A DNA stretch of 23,025 nt from Nemertoderma westbladi (Eukaryota > Xenacoelomorpha > Nemertodermatida > Nemertodermatidae). Positions 1 through 8,614 of this stretch are shown piece after piece. Below the pieces are notes generated by a model. That model was given only the letters and a program-made list of their open reading frames with translations. It ran no database searches and had not been told where the DNA came from. The position numbers and the translations under genes were made by a program. How positions within the stretch are numbered: position 1 is the stretch's first letter; each line of letters opens with the position of its first letter. The DNA lies in the NCBI GenBank assembly GCA_032718475.1, contig JAUCBJ010005302.1, positions 1-23,025 of the forward strand. The letters run 5' to 3'.

Positions 1-540
1 TGCTACGAAATTTGGTATGATGATAGTTCGATTATTTTTCTTACTGCTGACAGAGATGGATTTTTTTTAATATATGAGCTATTTCGATACGACAAGCAGT
101 TAAAAATCGTATCTTTGGCAATATTGTGCCACTCAGTCGGCTTTATTTGTTATCTTTGGAATTTCATCTAGATACCTTGATAACCGCTTTTGCTGCACAC
201 GCTAACTGCATGTCGAAATCTTATATTTTATCAGAGAACTATTCAACTTCTGTGCGCATTATATTTTGTGTCAATTCCGTACTGTATGTCACTGTTGAGA
301 TTGTTTATCCGTTGCCCAGCATCGGTTGCCGTAATTCTAAAGCTCCTATTGGTTGCCATACTTTACGATGTTCTTGCGCCCTATTGGCTGTTTCTATTTT
401 TATAGTACACATAATAGTCGATGTTCCTCCTGCTATTTTCAGGCATAAACTTATACATCTGAAGCCTGTTATGAGTTTATGTAACTAGCAGGGACCAATG
501 AAATTTCACTTGCTGTTCACATTGTAGCTTGCTGTGCACA
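1..540. other. Unassigned AT-rich sequence
   Basis: No gene is supported here. An open frame of 120 codons on the plus strand (126-488) has no recognisable motif, is rich in hydrophobic and cysteine residues, and looks like chance. I see no clear repeat or splice structure. Confidence 0.4.
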
Positions 541-547
541 TTAAATC

Positions 548-660
548 TTATCAGTATAGTTATTATTATTGCTGCCGATATGGGGTTAGCCTCCCGTAAA
601 AGCCTTGACAACCACCTTCAATTGCAGATTCCGAATCTGAAAACCCGTTTTTAAATTTTA
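548..660 (-). mobile_element. LINE 3'-end-like remnant with AAT tail
   Basis: Read on the minus strand, this contains a short stem-loop (GGGAGGCTAACCCC, 582-595), then GGCAGC and an AATAATAATAA tail (about 561-571). The layout matches the 3' end of the intact LINE at 8425-12765, which also has a GC stem-loop followed by AATAAT repeats. CR1/L2-type LINEs commonly end in a stem-loop plus a short microsatellite. No coding part is attached. It could be the severed 3' end of the LINE at 1775-3690, which lacks its own, but the 1.2 kb between shows no reverse-transcriptase coding. Confidence 0.4.
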
Positions 661-1774
661 CCTAAAAATTCCAAAGATACTAAAAAGTGTAAATTTTGAG
701 ATTTAAATCACTATAATTCATGATGCTTTTTCTGTCTTTATTCTTGTATACAATACATGTCAGTCTAACTGAATATCTGACCTATCGGTAATTAAATATA
801 GTAACTGTTTTACCATTACCAACCTCGTCTACATGAATAAGAATCATTTAGTATGAATCCTTCTTTGCAACTGCATTCATACGAACAATCCCTTCTCGAA
901 CTACATACAGTAGATTCAGGATCGCAGCCGTGGCTCTCATGGCATTCTGGAATAGATTTATATATTTAACAGCACGAGCAACACTCAACCTTGTTATTAT
1001 AGCAGCTGCTTCTTTAATGAAACTGCTTCGCTTAATTTTCAGTTCGAAATTATAGTCCCAGCCAATTTATAATATACTGTACAATAAACAATACAAAATT
1101 GTATATAATATAGACCTATAACTACTTCTTTTACAAAAATAAATAAAGTACTATCTTTTTGTCCGACTTTTTTATCCGCATTTTCGAGGAATAGTATAAT
1201 GTGCACATTTTTTCCGAGGCGTAGCCAAGGAATAAATGTACATTCTGGTCTTTTAGTACTAACCTGCCTACAGCATCGTAGAAATACAATGAGCATTTCC
1301 AATATTGCTGATTTAATTGATGTAGATACATTCTGATTCAACAAATTACTACACTTGCAAAATGTTATGGCAAATAACCAAATGGGATACAATAGCGAAA
1401 AATCTCAATAGACCCTTTTGGAATTCAAACTCGGTATCAAGGTTTCAAATTTACGGTTATCATGGTACCGGGTTCGAGCCCCTGTGTGGTCGGTTGATAT
1501 TGTTCGCTATGAAGAGCAAGAGCATTAACAAACTGTTCTATTGCATCATAGAGTAATATATTATTGTATTCTTACTTATTAATAATGTATATAATTTTGG
1601 CAAATCGATGCTAATGTGAAGAATGGCGGCGATGGGTACAATTTCACAGAAAAAAAGAACTTTTTTTATTCTTTTAAAAAATTTTTTTTAATAAAAATTA
1701 AATTAAAGGCAAAATCTAAAATTCCGGATTCAAGGTGTCCTCGACGAAGTGAAATAGTTCTTTTTCAAATTTCA
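661..1774. other. Unassigned AT-rich sequence with one dispersed repeat
   Basis: No convincing gene is present. A minus-strand frame at 1039-1392 (117 codons) has no recognisable domain. Positions 1155-1190 match 16375-16411 in inverted orientation. A GGTTCGAGCC motif at 1471-1480 resembles a pol III B box, but no matching A box or cloverleaf is visible. Confidence 0.4.
1155..1190 (-). repeat. Dispersed repeat, copy 1
   Basis: The reverse complement reads CCTCGAAAATGCGGAT, then AAAAAAGTCGGACAAAA. It matches 16375-16411 on the plus strand with only a few differences. The unit is short and the family unknown; it is probably part of an old transposon. Confidence 0.55.
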
Positions 1775-3690
1775 TCAATATAAGAGAGAAATATATATAT
1801 GGGGGGGTTGGGGGGTGTCATCATAAAATACCATAGATTTGCCAAGTAATGTCTGGTAGTCTACCGAATTAAATGCTTTACTAGTCACTTTAGTTACTTT
1901 AGTCAAAGCAACAGCTACATAGTTGTTTGAGTCTAGCTGAGCTCGCCAACATTCGTTTAAATATACAATTGCATCCTGTGTAGAATACCCAGCCCTAAAC
2001 CCAAATTGGCGTGGGAACAGCAATTTGTTTTTTCTAATGTAGCTTTGCATTTGTAACGAGAGTATTTTTTCAAACACCTTAGCTAAAGGATTAATTACAG
2101 AAATTGGTCTGTAGTTTGTGGGATCGAGTTTATCATCTTTTTTGTAAATTGGAGTTACCACGGCTTTTTTAAATCTTTCTGGGAAATGATTTGGTTAGAC
2201 AGCTATTAAAAATATGGGTCAGTTGTATATACATTTTTGGATTGGTTAATTTCAGTAACTTTTGTGTTATTGGATATGTTAAAAATCCCAAAGTCGATGA
2301 ATATTTCATTGAAAAGGTTTGCAATTATTGTTTTATCTGTATATATACTGTAATTCCCTTATGTTTGATTTCATCAACTGAAAATTTTTGTTTGTATCTA
2401 CCCACTATCGTATTGATTATTTTCCATCTGCCTTTTGAATTTGTTTGGTTTAAATATTTTTTTTTTATGAATTGATTTTTTAAGTACTTGTTGACATTAT
2501 TAAATTTGTTGCGCGCTAATTTGTATTCCATGAAGTCGTTAGCTGTTTTTGTGAAACGCCATTTATTAAGTTTCTTATATTTTTCAGTTCGCAAGGCAGA
2601 AAGTTATATTGTTTCCCATTCAGGTTTAGTTCTGTAATTAATTAACTTTTTTATTAGTTTTCGTCGAATTGGTGCATGTTTATCAAGAATAGATTCAATT
2701 TGCTTTTCAAAAAAGTTTACTTTTGAATCTATGTCATTAATTTGGTAAAGCTCATCCCAAATGATGTTATTTATTTCCTTTAAAAATGCCGGTTCTTGAA
2801 AATTATTAAAATCCCTATAAGTAAACCACTCGTTTTGTACTTTTTTTTGTTGTTTATTTAAAACGTTTACATTAAGAGTGAAGACAGTATACTCATGATC
2901 GGAATAGAAGCACGGAAAAACTTTATTTTCTAAGATTTTGTTTATCGGCATGTTTGTAGCTACTAGGTCGATTAGTGTTGCTGTTTTTCTAAGTATGCGG
3001 GTTGGTTCTATTGTATTTTGTATTGATAAATCTAAGGCATTGAACGATGAGAGTAGATCCTTGGACGTTGGCGTATTTTTGTTTACGATATTAATGTTAA
3101 GGTCTCCCTGGATAATGATTTGGCTATTAGGCTCTAATAGATGTTTCTATTTCTTCCGAAAATTGCGATATGAAACTTGGGTTAGCGCGAGGTGGATTAT
3201 ACACTGTACAGAGTAATATGGACCCTACCTGTATCCACATTGATTCAATATTATTATCTGATTTTATATCCGAGCGAATTTTGCTATGTATATTTTCTGG
3301 AATGTAAACAAAGATACCCCCACCTCGCTTATTCTTTCGGTCTCTTCTGTATGGAGTGTATCCCTGTATATTAGCAATGCAATTATGGTGATAATTTTTA
3401 AGCCAGGTCTCTGTCACAGAAATTATTAGGTTGGGTGCACCCTTAGCTAAATCCCGTAACTCATCTCCATTTTTTACTAGGCTGCGTGCATTTATGTGTA
3501 GAAATTTTGTATAATCTTTTTTTTCCTCTATATATTGATAGATATTATATTTTTTACTTAATTTATCAGAGTAATTGTGTATAGTATGTTTAGTATATGT
3601 TTGTTGCATATCACGACGAGTCTGTTTATGTTTGTTTTTTGTGTTAGTTCGTCGTGGGCCCGGATTAGGATGGATATTTCTAGAGAAGCA
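1775..3690 (-). mobile_element. Degenerate CR1/Jockey-superfamily LINE, 3' part missing
   Basis: This non-LTR retrotransposon lies on the minus strand. Reading from about 3690 down, it has an ORF2 start with a HPNPGP motif (3655-3672), a complete apurinic-like endonuclease region, a basic linker, and the first reverse-transcriptase blocks ending near 1830. The palm YADD block and everything after it are absent. LINE copies are normally truncated at the 5' end, so keeping the 5' part and losing the 3' part implies a later deletion or rearrangement. A G-rich run at 1801-1816 sits next to the break. The superfamily call rests on the endonuclease and RT motifs; the clade is not resolved. Confidence 0.85.
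1775..3690 (-). pseudogene. Broken LINE ORF2 (endonuclease plus partial reverse transcriptase)
   Basis: The coding sequence is spread over several frames. The first segment (3609-3127, open upstream to about 3690) carries HINARSL, VTETWL and GGGIFVYIP of an exonuclease-endonuclease-phosphatase fold. After a frameshift near 3125 it continues with QGDLNIN, IDLVATN and YSDHEY (to 2604), completing the endonuclease motifs. A stop codon near 2604 interrupts the basic linker (2594-2325). More shifts follow before the reverse-transcriptase blocks at 2175-1830 (VTPIYKK, NYRPISV, QFGFRAGYST, SKAFNSVDY). The usual acidic residue before SKAF is replaced by a short VTKVT duplication. The copy cannot encode a working protein. 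Confidence 0.85.
3655..3672 (-). other. 2A-like HPNPGP motif at LINE ORF2 start
   Basis: In the endonuclease frame, upstream of the first ATG, the minus strand encodes NIHPNPGP. Many CR1-type LINE ORF2 proteins begin with a (D)IxPNPGP segment. This resembles the 2A ribosome-skipping consensus DxExNPGP. Here the first acidic residue is Asn and the Glu is His, so skipping activity is doubtful. Confidence 0.6.
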
Positions 3691-3777
3691 TATTGATTGT
3701 TACCGCGAAAATAAGGAGTAATCTAAGATAGAGCTTCGATATTATTATTGTGAAGAATAATGCTACTGCATGATATA

Positions 3778-4643
3778 TTAGTAATACTGTACTTTATTTT
3801 TTAATTTTAGTTTGTAAGTTTTCTGCCAATGTAAATAATTGTTGTATTTTGTAAAATTGAGGTCATTCCTCAGAAAAGTATAGGAATTAAAAATAATAAA
3901 AATAACGCAAAGGGCTGAAAGAATTTCTTTATTTGTTTTTAGAGTTTCAGTTGCTGTCTGCAATTTTGGATGCCAATTTTTAATTTTATATGTCGGATCA
4001 ATTAGTTTTATGCATATAATGTACGTTGAATATCGGTAAAAAAAATACTTAACAATAGTTAGCAACCAAATATGTTTGAAGGGATGTATTGTTTTGTAGT
4101 AAAATATTGTAATGTGTATATAGCGTTTGCAATGCTATTTGAAAAATAACACCATTAGTAAATTTCATGTCATACTGCATTATCAGGTACTGCGGTATAA
4201 TTACCATAAATAGCAGCCCGACTAACCAAAGCAATCCAAATTCATATCCCATATATGTTGGAATATTTCCTCGGTATTTGAGTCTAAATTTTTGGAATAT
4301 CGTTATTAGCACAATTTTTTTTATTGGTAAATTGTTTTTGTAATAATATTCCTCCAAATACAACTACTAAAGTCGAGAGTTGAGTGAAAATTGTAAGTAC
4401 TGGCACAGATAAAATATTCCAACAACATATAAAGGTTTTTATCATTATATTGCACAATATTTCTCTAGAAATTGTACTAATGTTAGAATAGTGGTCAAAA
4501 CCTAGGTCGTTTAATTTATTGAGATTATTTATTAATTGCACGAAAGGTATATTCGTAGTTTTATTTTCATATGTATATATAATACGGGTAGACATGGGTT
4601 CATTGGCGGTGTACCAGGTAGGATAGGTAGAAAATATATACAA
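3778..4643 (-). other. Three overlapping hydrophobic open frames, unrecognised
   Basis: Three minus-strand frames follow each other with small overlaps: 4643-4284 (119 codons), 4363-4049 (104 codons) and 4065-3778 (95 codons), each in a different frame. That is what one coding sequence of about 280 codons with two frameshifts would look like. All are rich in Ile, Leu, Asn, Tyr and Phe, with possible membrane segments in the first and second. The bias may simply reflect AT-rich DNA. No family is recognised. The stretch is upstream of the LINE ORF2 but does not resemble a LINE ORF1. Confidence 0.2.
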
Positions 4644-4727
4644 TAATTTATAATTTATTTAGTTAGTTAAATGAGATTTATATTATAATAGCAATGGGTC
4701 TGACACTTTAAATTATAAAAAACGAAC

Positions 4728-5317
4728 CACTACCACATACACCATGTCCCAGAATATAGTGTCGTAATTCAGTGACACGCCCCCCCCCCCCCCCCCCCCC
4801 CCCTAATTTTTCTACACATCTTAATGAGATTGCATGAAATTTGAAACATACAGTAGATAGTTTCACCTCCCGACCACTGACTGGGTGAGCCAGAATTTAT
4901 ATTTTTCTATTATTAAATAGAATAAAATAACCTCGCGCAGGTACAAAACCATGCAAGATTTGAACGCTCATATCTCAGCGATTTTTCAACGAAATTCAAA
5001 TTGTGTTACATATTTGGAATCCTTGCATGATGACCAGCTTTCCATTGGTACCAACAAAAGCTATAAGGTAGAATAATAACTGCGGTGTAACTGGTGTAAT
5101 ATCGCTGGAGACACTTTTTTTAAACGCTTGTAGCTAAAGATTGAAAGCAAAAATATAAATTCTGGCTCACCCAGTCAGTGGTCGGGAGGTAAACTAGATC
5201 TCTGTTTCAAATTTCATGCAATCTCATTGAGATTTATAGAAAAATTAGGGGGGGGGGGGGGGGGGGGGCGTGTCACTCAATTACGACACTTTATTCTGGG
5301 ACATGGTGTGTGTAGTG
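4728..5317. mobile_element. Foldback/MITE-like element with poly-C/poly-G arms
   Basis: The two ends are long inverted repeats: about 4728-4907 on the left and 5149-5317 on the right. Both contain ACCATGTCCCAGAAT, then AGTGACACG, a homopolymer run (24 C at 4780-4803; 21 G at 5248-5268), TGAGATTGCATGAAATTTG, and CACTGACTGGGTGAGCCAG. The centre (4908-5148) is unique and non-coding. The arms are about 90% identical by eye. I could not find a convincing target-site duplication. The superfamily is unknown; the layout is that of a non-autonomous DNA transposon. Confidence 0.85.
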
Positions 5318-5484
5318 ATATAACATTTGACGTCCTGCTCTAGAAATAATTATAAAAACTGTTAGAAATTATATATGGAAGTTGTAGAGGGAGCGATCAT
5401 AAACTAATTTGTTGTCCCTAAACTAATAATTTTTTCACATCCAGCACAATAGAACCCCTCGCGCCCATTATTAGGTTCGACATT
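5318..5484. other. Spacer between foldback element and LINE fragment
   Basis: This is AT-rich sequence with nothing recognisable. It could include eroded upstream parts of the LINE fragment that follows. Confidence 0.4.
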
Positions 5485-5978
5485 CCAGGACTTCCAGGAT
5501 TTGGAAGTCACCGAGAATTAATCGGAAACTTAAGGTCCGATTATTTAGAGCAGCAGTAGTTCCAGTACTCCTCTACGGGAGTCCATGCTGGGCTCTAACT
5601 GCTGAGGACACCAAATCTCTGGATGGCACATTCACAAGAATGCTACGCCGGGTTCATTGTGTCAAGTACAATGCACACATCTCCAACCAGACACTATATA
5701 ACATTGGAGGTGTCTCATTGGTTCCCCCAAGCTTGACACTAGAACAAAATCGCCTCCGCTTTGCAGGACATTGCTTTCGCCGTGAGGACCAGCCAGTGCA
5801 TAATCTTGTACTTTGGCAGCCTCATGGAGTGAATAAGCATGGTGGACAGCCCATGACTTTCTTGAGACGCATCTTAAAGGACACTGGCCTTAAAGATGCG
5901 GATGATCTAGCAAATGTCATGGGTGATAGGGAGTTGTGGCGGTGCAATTTTGTTGACAAGCCGGCACAGCATTCTTAA
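5485..5978 (+). pseudogene. Truncated LINE ORF2 C-terminus
   Basis: This is an open frame without a valid start of its own. It encodes the segment after the reverse-transcriptase palm of a LINE ORF2. Visible marks are RIWKS, RLFRAAVVPVLLYGS, CWALTAEDTKSLDG, RMLRRVH, NRLRFAGHCFRR, LVLWQPHG and MGDRELWR. This pattern (RLFRA..YGS..W.LT...RRLRFAGHC.RR...LVLW.P..DR..WR) is widespread in animal LINEs. The N-terminal endonuclease and catalytic RT are missing, so it is a dead 5'-truncated copy. The first internal ATG is at 5640. Confidence 0.85.
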
Positions 5979-6005
5979 AAATGCAGCTGCAATGCAGCAT
6001 GCCGA

Positions 6006-6020
6006 TCATAGTAGTAGTAG
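6006..6020 (-). other. Transglutaminase/LINE junction supplying the stop codon
   Basis: The last four codons (CTA x4) and the TGA stop lie inside the plus-strand LINE tail TCATAGTAGTAGTAG. The protein stops in the middle of the final beta-barrel strand, about 15-20 residues earlier than the family usually does. The simplest reading is that the LINE inserted at, or deleted, the original 3' end. Confidence 0.65.
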
Positions 6021-8126
6021 GTTCGACATAAACACTGCGACGAACTGTTGCTTTCCAACTCGAGATGGCGTTACTGATATTTGTGTCTTCAAAACTTCCT
6101 TGGCGCCCAGATTAGATAATTTTACCGTCTTTTTCTTTAATTTACTTGGCCCTTCTATGCTGATATGACAGTCCTTAAGCTTTCTCTTTAACGGATTCGA
6201 TACCACAACCCCAATTATCACCTTCTTGTTTACCACCGATTCGTCAGATATCATAGACAGTTTGAGTAATGGTAGACCCAACGATACAGCACCCTCGTCA
6301 GCCCACACTTGACCGGTTTCGTGAACTTTTGCCATCACGTATACTTTGATTTGAGCCGATTCTACAAGACTGTCTACATAATCCTCAGTCTTAACGTCAA
6401 ACTTATGAGTTTCAACTTCATTTGGACTTAGATTCAGGGTTAGAGTTCGCTTAGACAATGTTGTTACAGGTATGCCGGTATAGTACAGAAGTTTAGTCGT
6501 TAATGTCAGTATCACTTTGCGGCCTTTAGTAGAGTTATTAGACAGTTTAACCCATCCATTGATATCCTGTCCCATGTATACGTCATCAGGAAAGTAGAAC
6601 TCAAAGTAAACATCATCACTGGTACCAGGTTCCAGATAAGTTTCTGGACAGGTACCGTGCGAGCAAGCGAGCTCCACAGCAATCCGTTCGGCATGAGAAC
6701 CCTCAGAGTGTTTGTAGTTGATGGTAATGTCTTCACGTTTATCTCTACCAACACCTTTTGTACTAATGAACTTCCCTATGGCTTTCCTTTTAAATTGTTT
6801 CGGCTGAAACTCATTGTTATCGTCCTGCACCCAGTAACATTTATCACCATTTACCTCAGAGAATATGAATTTAGCGTCATATTTGAGGTCCACCTGCCCG
6901 TTCTTAATGGCCTGTACGGACGCAGGTCCTGCACGATATCTCCCTGACGACAACTCCTGAGGCGTCGCGTCGAATGCCTGCCAACCTCCGTACCCATCGG
7001 GGAGATCCTTACGAGAAAACCACGCCTCGTTCCACACATGGTAGTTCCAAACGGAATCATCAATCATGTGTTTCAAAGGTTCGAGATTGCGATCAAAATA
7101 ATAATCAATAGTAATGTTGCAGTCTGTATCGTGGGCCGATGAGTAATTGGTTACACTTCGACATGGAATTCCTAAACACCTCGTTAATGTCGTAGTAACT
7201 CCACTGAAGACCCAACACTGTCCGTATTTCACCGGTTTGCCCTGTTCCAGATATTCCTGCAGTATACGAACTGAACCGGACCACTCAGTTGGTTTTGTTC
7301 CATCTCGGTATTCTTTACCCCATTTCCCTACTATAACTCCATTATCATTGTTACTGTTAATGATTTCGGATATTGCTCTAGAAACAGAGATAGCGCTCCG
7401 TCTACCTCCAATAGAAACCGCTGCTTTCTCTAGTATCAACATAGCAGCCTGCAGTACATACTCATCGAACTGTCCGAAATACCAGTCCCTTCCGAACTGT
7501 TTGTCGCAGTACATTATCCCGGAGTCGCTGATAACGTATTCCTGGCGGAGATTTTCGGGTTCTAGGTAAACCTCATCCTCTTCAGCCCATGGATTAAACA
7601 GCACAAACATATCGCGTGGGTGTTTGTAGAAGGCACGATGAACCTTCCCCCCTGTTCTCGTCTCTGTGCGGACTCGAATCGAATACTTTCCTACAATCGC
7701 ATCAGCTGGACTAGAGACTACCAACTCCAAGGTGTTCTCTTTCCTGCTCGCAACCCAAACAAGCCACATAACCTTATCTGGTTGGTCTTCCTGCAACGGG
7801 CGAAGAAGCACCAGAGAGCCATCCGCTTGCTTTGGAATCCTCCCTGTGGACAATGAGATAATTACAGCATCATTATTTTGTTCTGGTTGTCGATTAAACT
7901 CTATAGCGATCTGGAATTCTTGAGCTCGACGAACAATTAGTTCGCTGTTATCATCGAACTCGCTGGTATGATGTTTGAGTTTGTTGGTCGACTCAAGCAA
8001 ATCAACTTTACCCACAGTTAGTTTGTATCCGATTGGGTCAAGTCCGTCGTCTGATTCTGAACCAGAACCAATACCTGGATCGCCTCCGCCACTCCGTGAC
8101 CCCAAACACCGTAAAAGAGAGCACAT
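6006..8126 (-). CDS. Transglutaminase (protein-glutamine gamma-glutamyltransferase), intronless
   Basis: A calcium-dependent enzyme that cross-links proteins by joining glutamine side chains to lysine amines. In invertebrates such enzymes act in body-fluid clotting and matrix stabilisation. The 706-residue frame has the family order: N-terminal beta-sandwich (about 30-175), catalytic core (about 180-500), and two beta-barrels (about 505-615 and 617-706). The triad is Cys304 in YGQCWVF, His363 in NYHVWNEAWF and Asp386 in FDATPQELS. Trp269 sits where the family's transition-state Trp is expected. The ATG at 8126 is the first after an in-frame stop at 8187-8189. Cys2 and Cys7 could be lipidated. 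There is no signal peptide, as usual for this family. Two oddities: no introns over 2.1 kb, whereas animal homologues usually have many, and a C-terminus ending in four Leu from a CTA repeat. Retrogene or naturally intronless paralogue remains open. Confidence 0.93.
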   Translation of the reverse strand: MCSLLRCLGSRSGGGDPGIGSGSESDDGLDPIGYKLTVGKVDLLESTNKLKHHTSEFDDNSELIVRRAQEFQIAIEFNRQPEQNNDAVIISLSTGRIPKQADGSLVLLRPLQEDQPDKVMWLVWVASRKENTLELVVSSPADAIVGKYSIRVRTETRTGGKVHRAFYKHPRDMFVLFNPWAEEDEVYLEPENLRQEYVISDSGIMYCDKQFGRDWYFGQFDEYVLQAAMLILEKAAVSIGGRRSAISVSRAISEIINSNNDNGVIVGKWGKEYRDGTKPTEWSGSVRILQEYLEQGKPVKYGQCWVFSGVTTTLTRCLGIPCRSVTNYSSAHDTDCNITIDYYFDRNLEPLKHMIDDSVWNYHVWNEAWFSRKDLPDGYGGWQAFDATPQELSSGRYRAGPASVQAIKNGQVDLKYDAKFIFSEVNGDKCYWVQDDNNEFQPKQFKRKAIGKFISTKGVGRDKREDITINYKHSEGSHAERIAVELACSHGTCPETYLEPGTSDDVYFEFYFPDDVYMGQDINGWVKLSNNSTKGRKVILTLTTKLLYYTGIPVTTLSKRTLTLNLSPNEVETHKFDVKTEDYVDSLVESAQIKVYVMAKVHETGQVWADEGAVSLGLPLLKLSMISDESVVNKKVIIGVVVSNPLKRKLKDCHISIEGPSKLKKKTVKLSNLGAKEVLKTQISVTPSRVGKQQFVAVFMSNLLLL

Positions 8127-8424
8127 GACTTTAGCGCTGACTTGACAACAAGATATGCTGTTGAGATGTACAGTATCACCCTCGCCTCAAATAATTTGAG
8201 CAATTATTTATCTTTGGAAAAGTAAATAGATTTCTACAGTAACATTATTGTTTCCTTATTAATTATTCATAATAATTAAAAAGGATATTATGTATGTAGA
8301 TGTTTATCTCCGTTCTAAAAAACCTAATTAACACCATGACATTTAATTACGGGTCATTGTGTAATTATACAAGACGTAATAAAAACTCAAGGATTTCTAG
8401 AGTATAATTTATACAAAAAAAAAT
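8127..8424. other. AT-rich spacer upstream of the transglutaminase
   Basis: About 300 bp separate the transglutaminase start from the 3' tail of the intact LINE. I see no clear TATA box. A small palindrome, CTCAAATAATTTGAG, lies at 8186-8200. The upstream regulatory region may have been displaced by the LINE insertion. Confidence 0.4.
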
Positions 8425-8459
8425 ATATATTATTATTATTTATTATTATTGTTTATTCC

Positions 8460-8475
8460 GGGCTAAGCAACGCCC
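8460..8475 (-). repeat. LINE 3' stem-loop next to AATAAT tail
   Basis: On the minus strand GGGCGTTGCTTAGCCC forms a 4-bp GC stem with an 8-nt loop. It is followed by GGAATAAACAATAATAATAA. In L2/CR1-type LINEs such a 3' hairpin plus short repeat is the signal the element's own reverse transcriptase recognises. Here that role is inferred. Confidence 0.6.
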
Positions 8476-8614
8476 ATATTACAATGCAGGAGATATATTG
8501 CACAATGCACCACACGTGAATATTAAAAAGAAAAATAGTTATTATTGTTGTATAATATAAATTAATGAAAGTGTATTACAAAAAGAAAGATTAAATATTG
8601 TGATTTAATTGACG

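Larger units (their letters stand above)
5485..6020 (+). mobile_element. 3' end of a LINE (family B, copy 1) with (TAG)n tail
   Basis: A 5'-truncated LINE on the plus strand. It begins inside the C-terminal part of ORF2 and ends, after a stop near 5978, in a short 3' UTR and a (TAG)4 repeat at 6009-6020. Short microsatellite tails are typical of this kind of LINE. The tail abuts the transglutaminase coding sequence without a gap. Positions 5755-5805 and 5924-5984 are repeated in a second copy at 17555-18208. The family differs from the two other LINEs in the window. Confidence 0.85.

Noticed and set aside
126-488. 120-codon plus-strand frame at the window start
   Set aside because: No motif, no splice context and a composition expected from AT-rich noise.
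1440-1500. tRNA or SINE suggested by GGTTCGAGCC
   Set aside because: Only a B-box-like word; the T stem pairs in three of five positions and no A box or acceptor stem is found.
4780-4803. Poly-C as a telomere or assembly gap mark
   Set aside because: It is mirrored by poly-G at the same place in the other arm, so it belongs to the foldback element.
5914-6168. 84-codon plus-strand frame crossing the LINE/transglutaminase junction
   Set aside because: It shadows two real coding sequences and shows no domain of its own.
7147-7569. 140-codon plus-strand open frame
   Set aside because: It is antisense to the transglutaminase catalytic core, which carries clear family motifs; the same holds for 6657-6947, 7620-7856 and 7666-7923.
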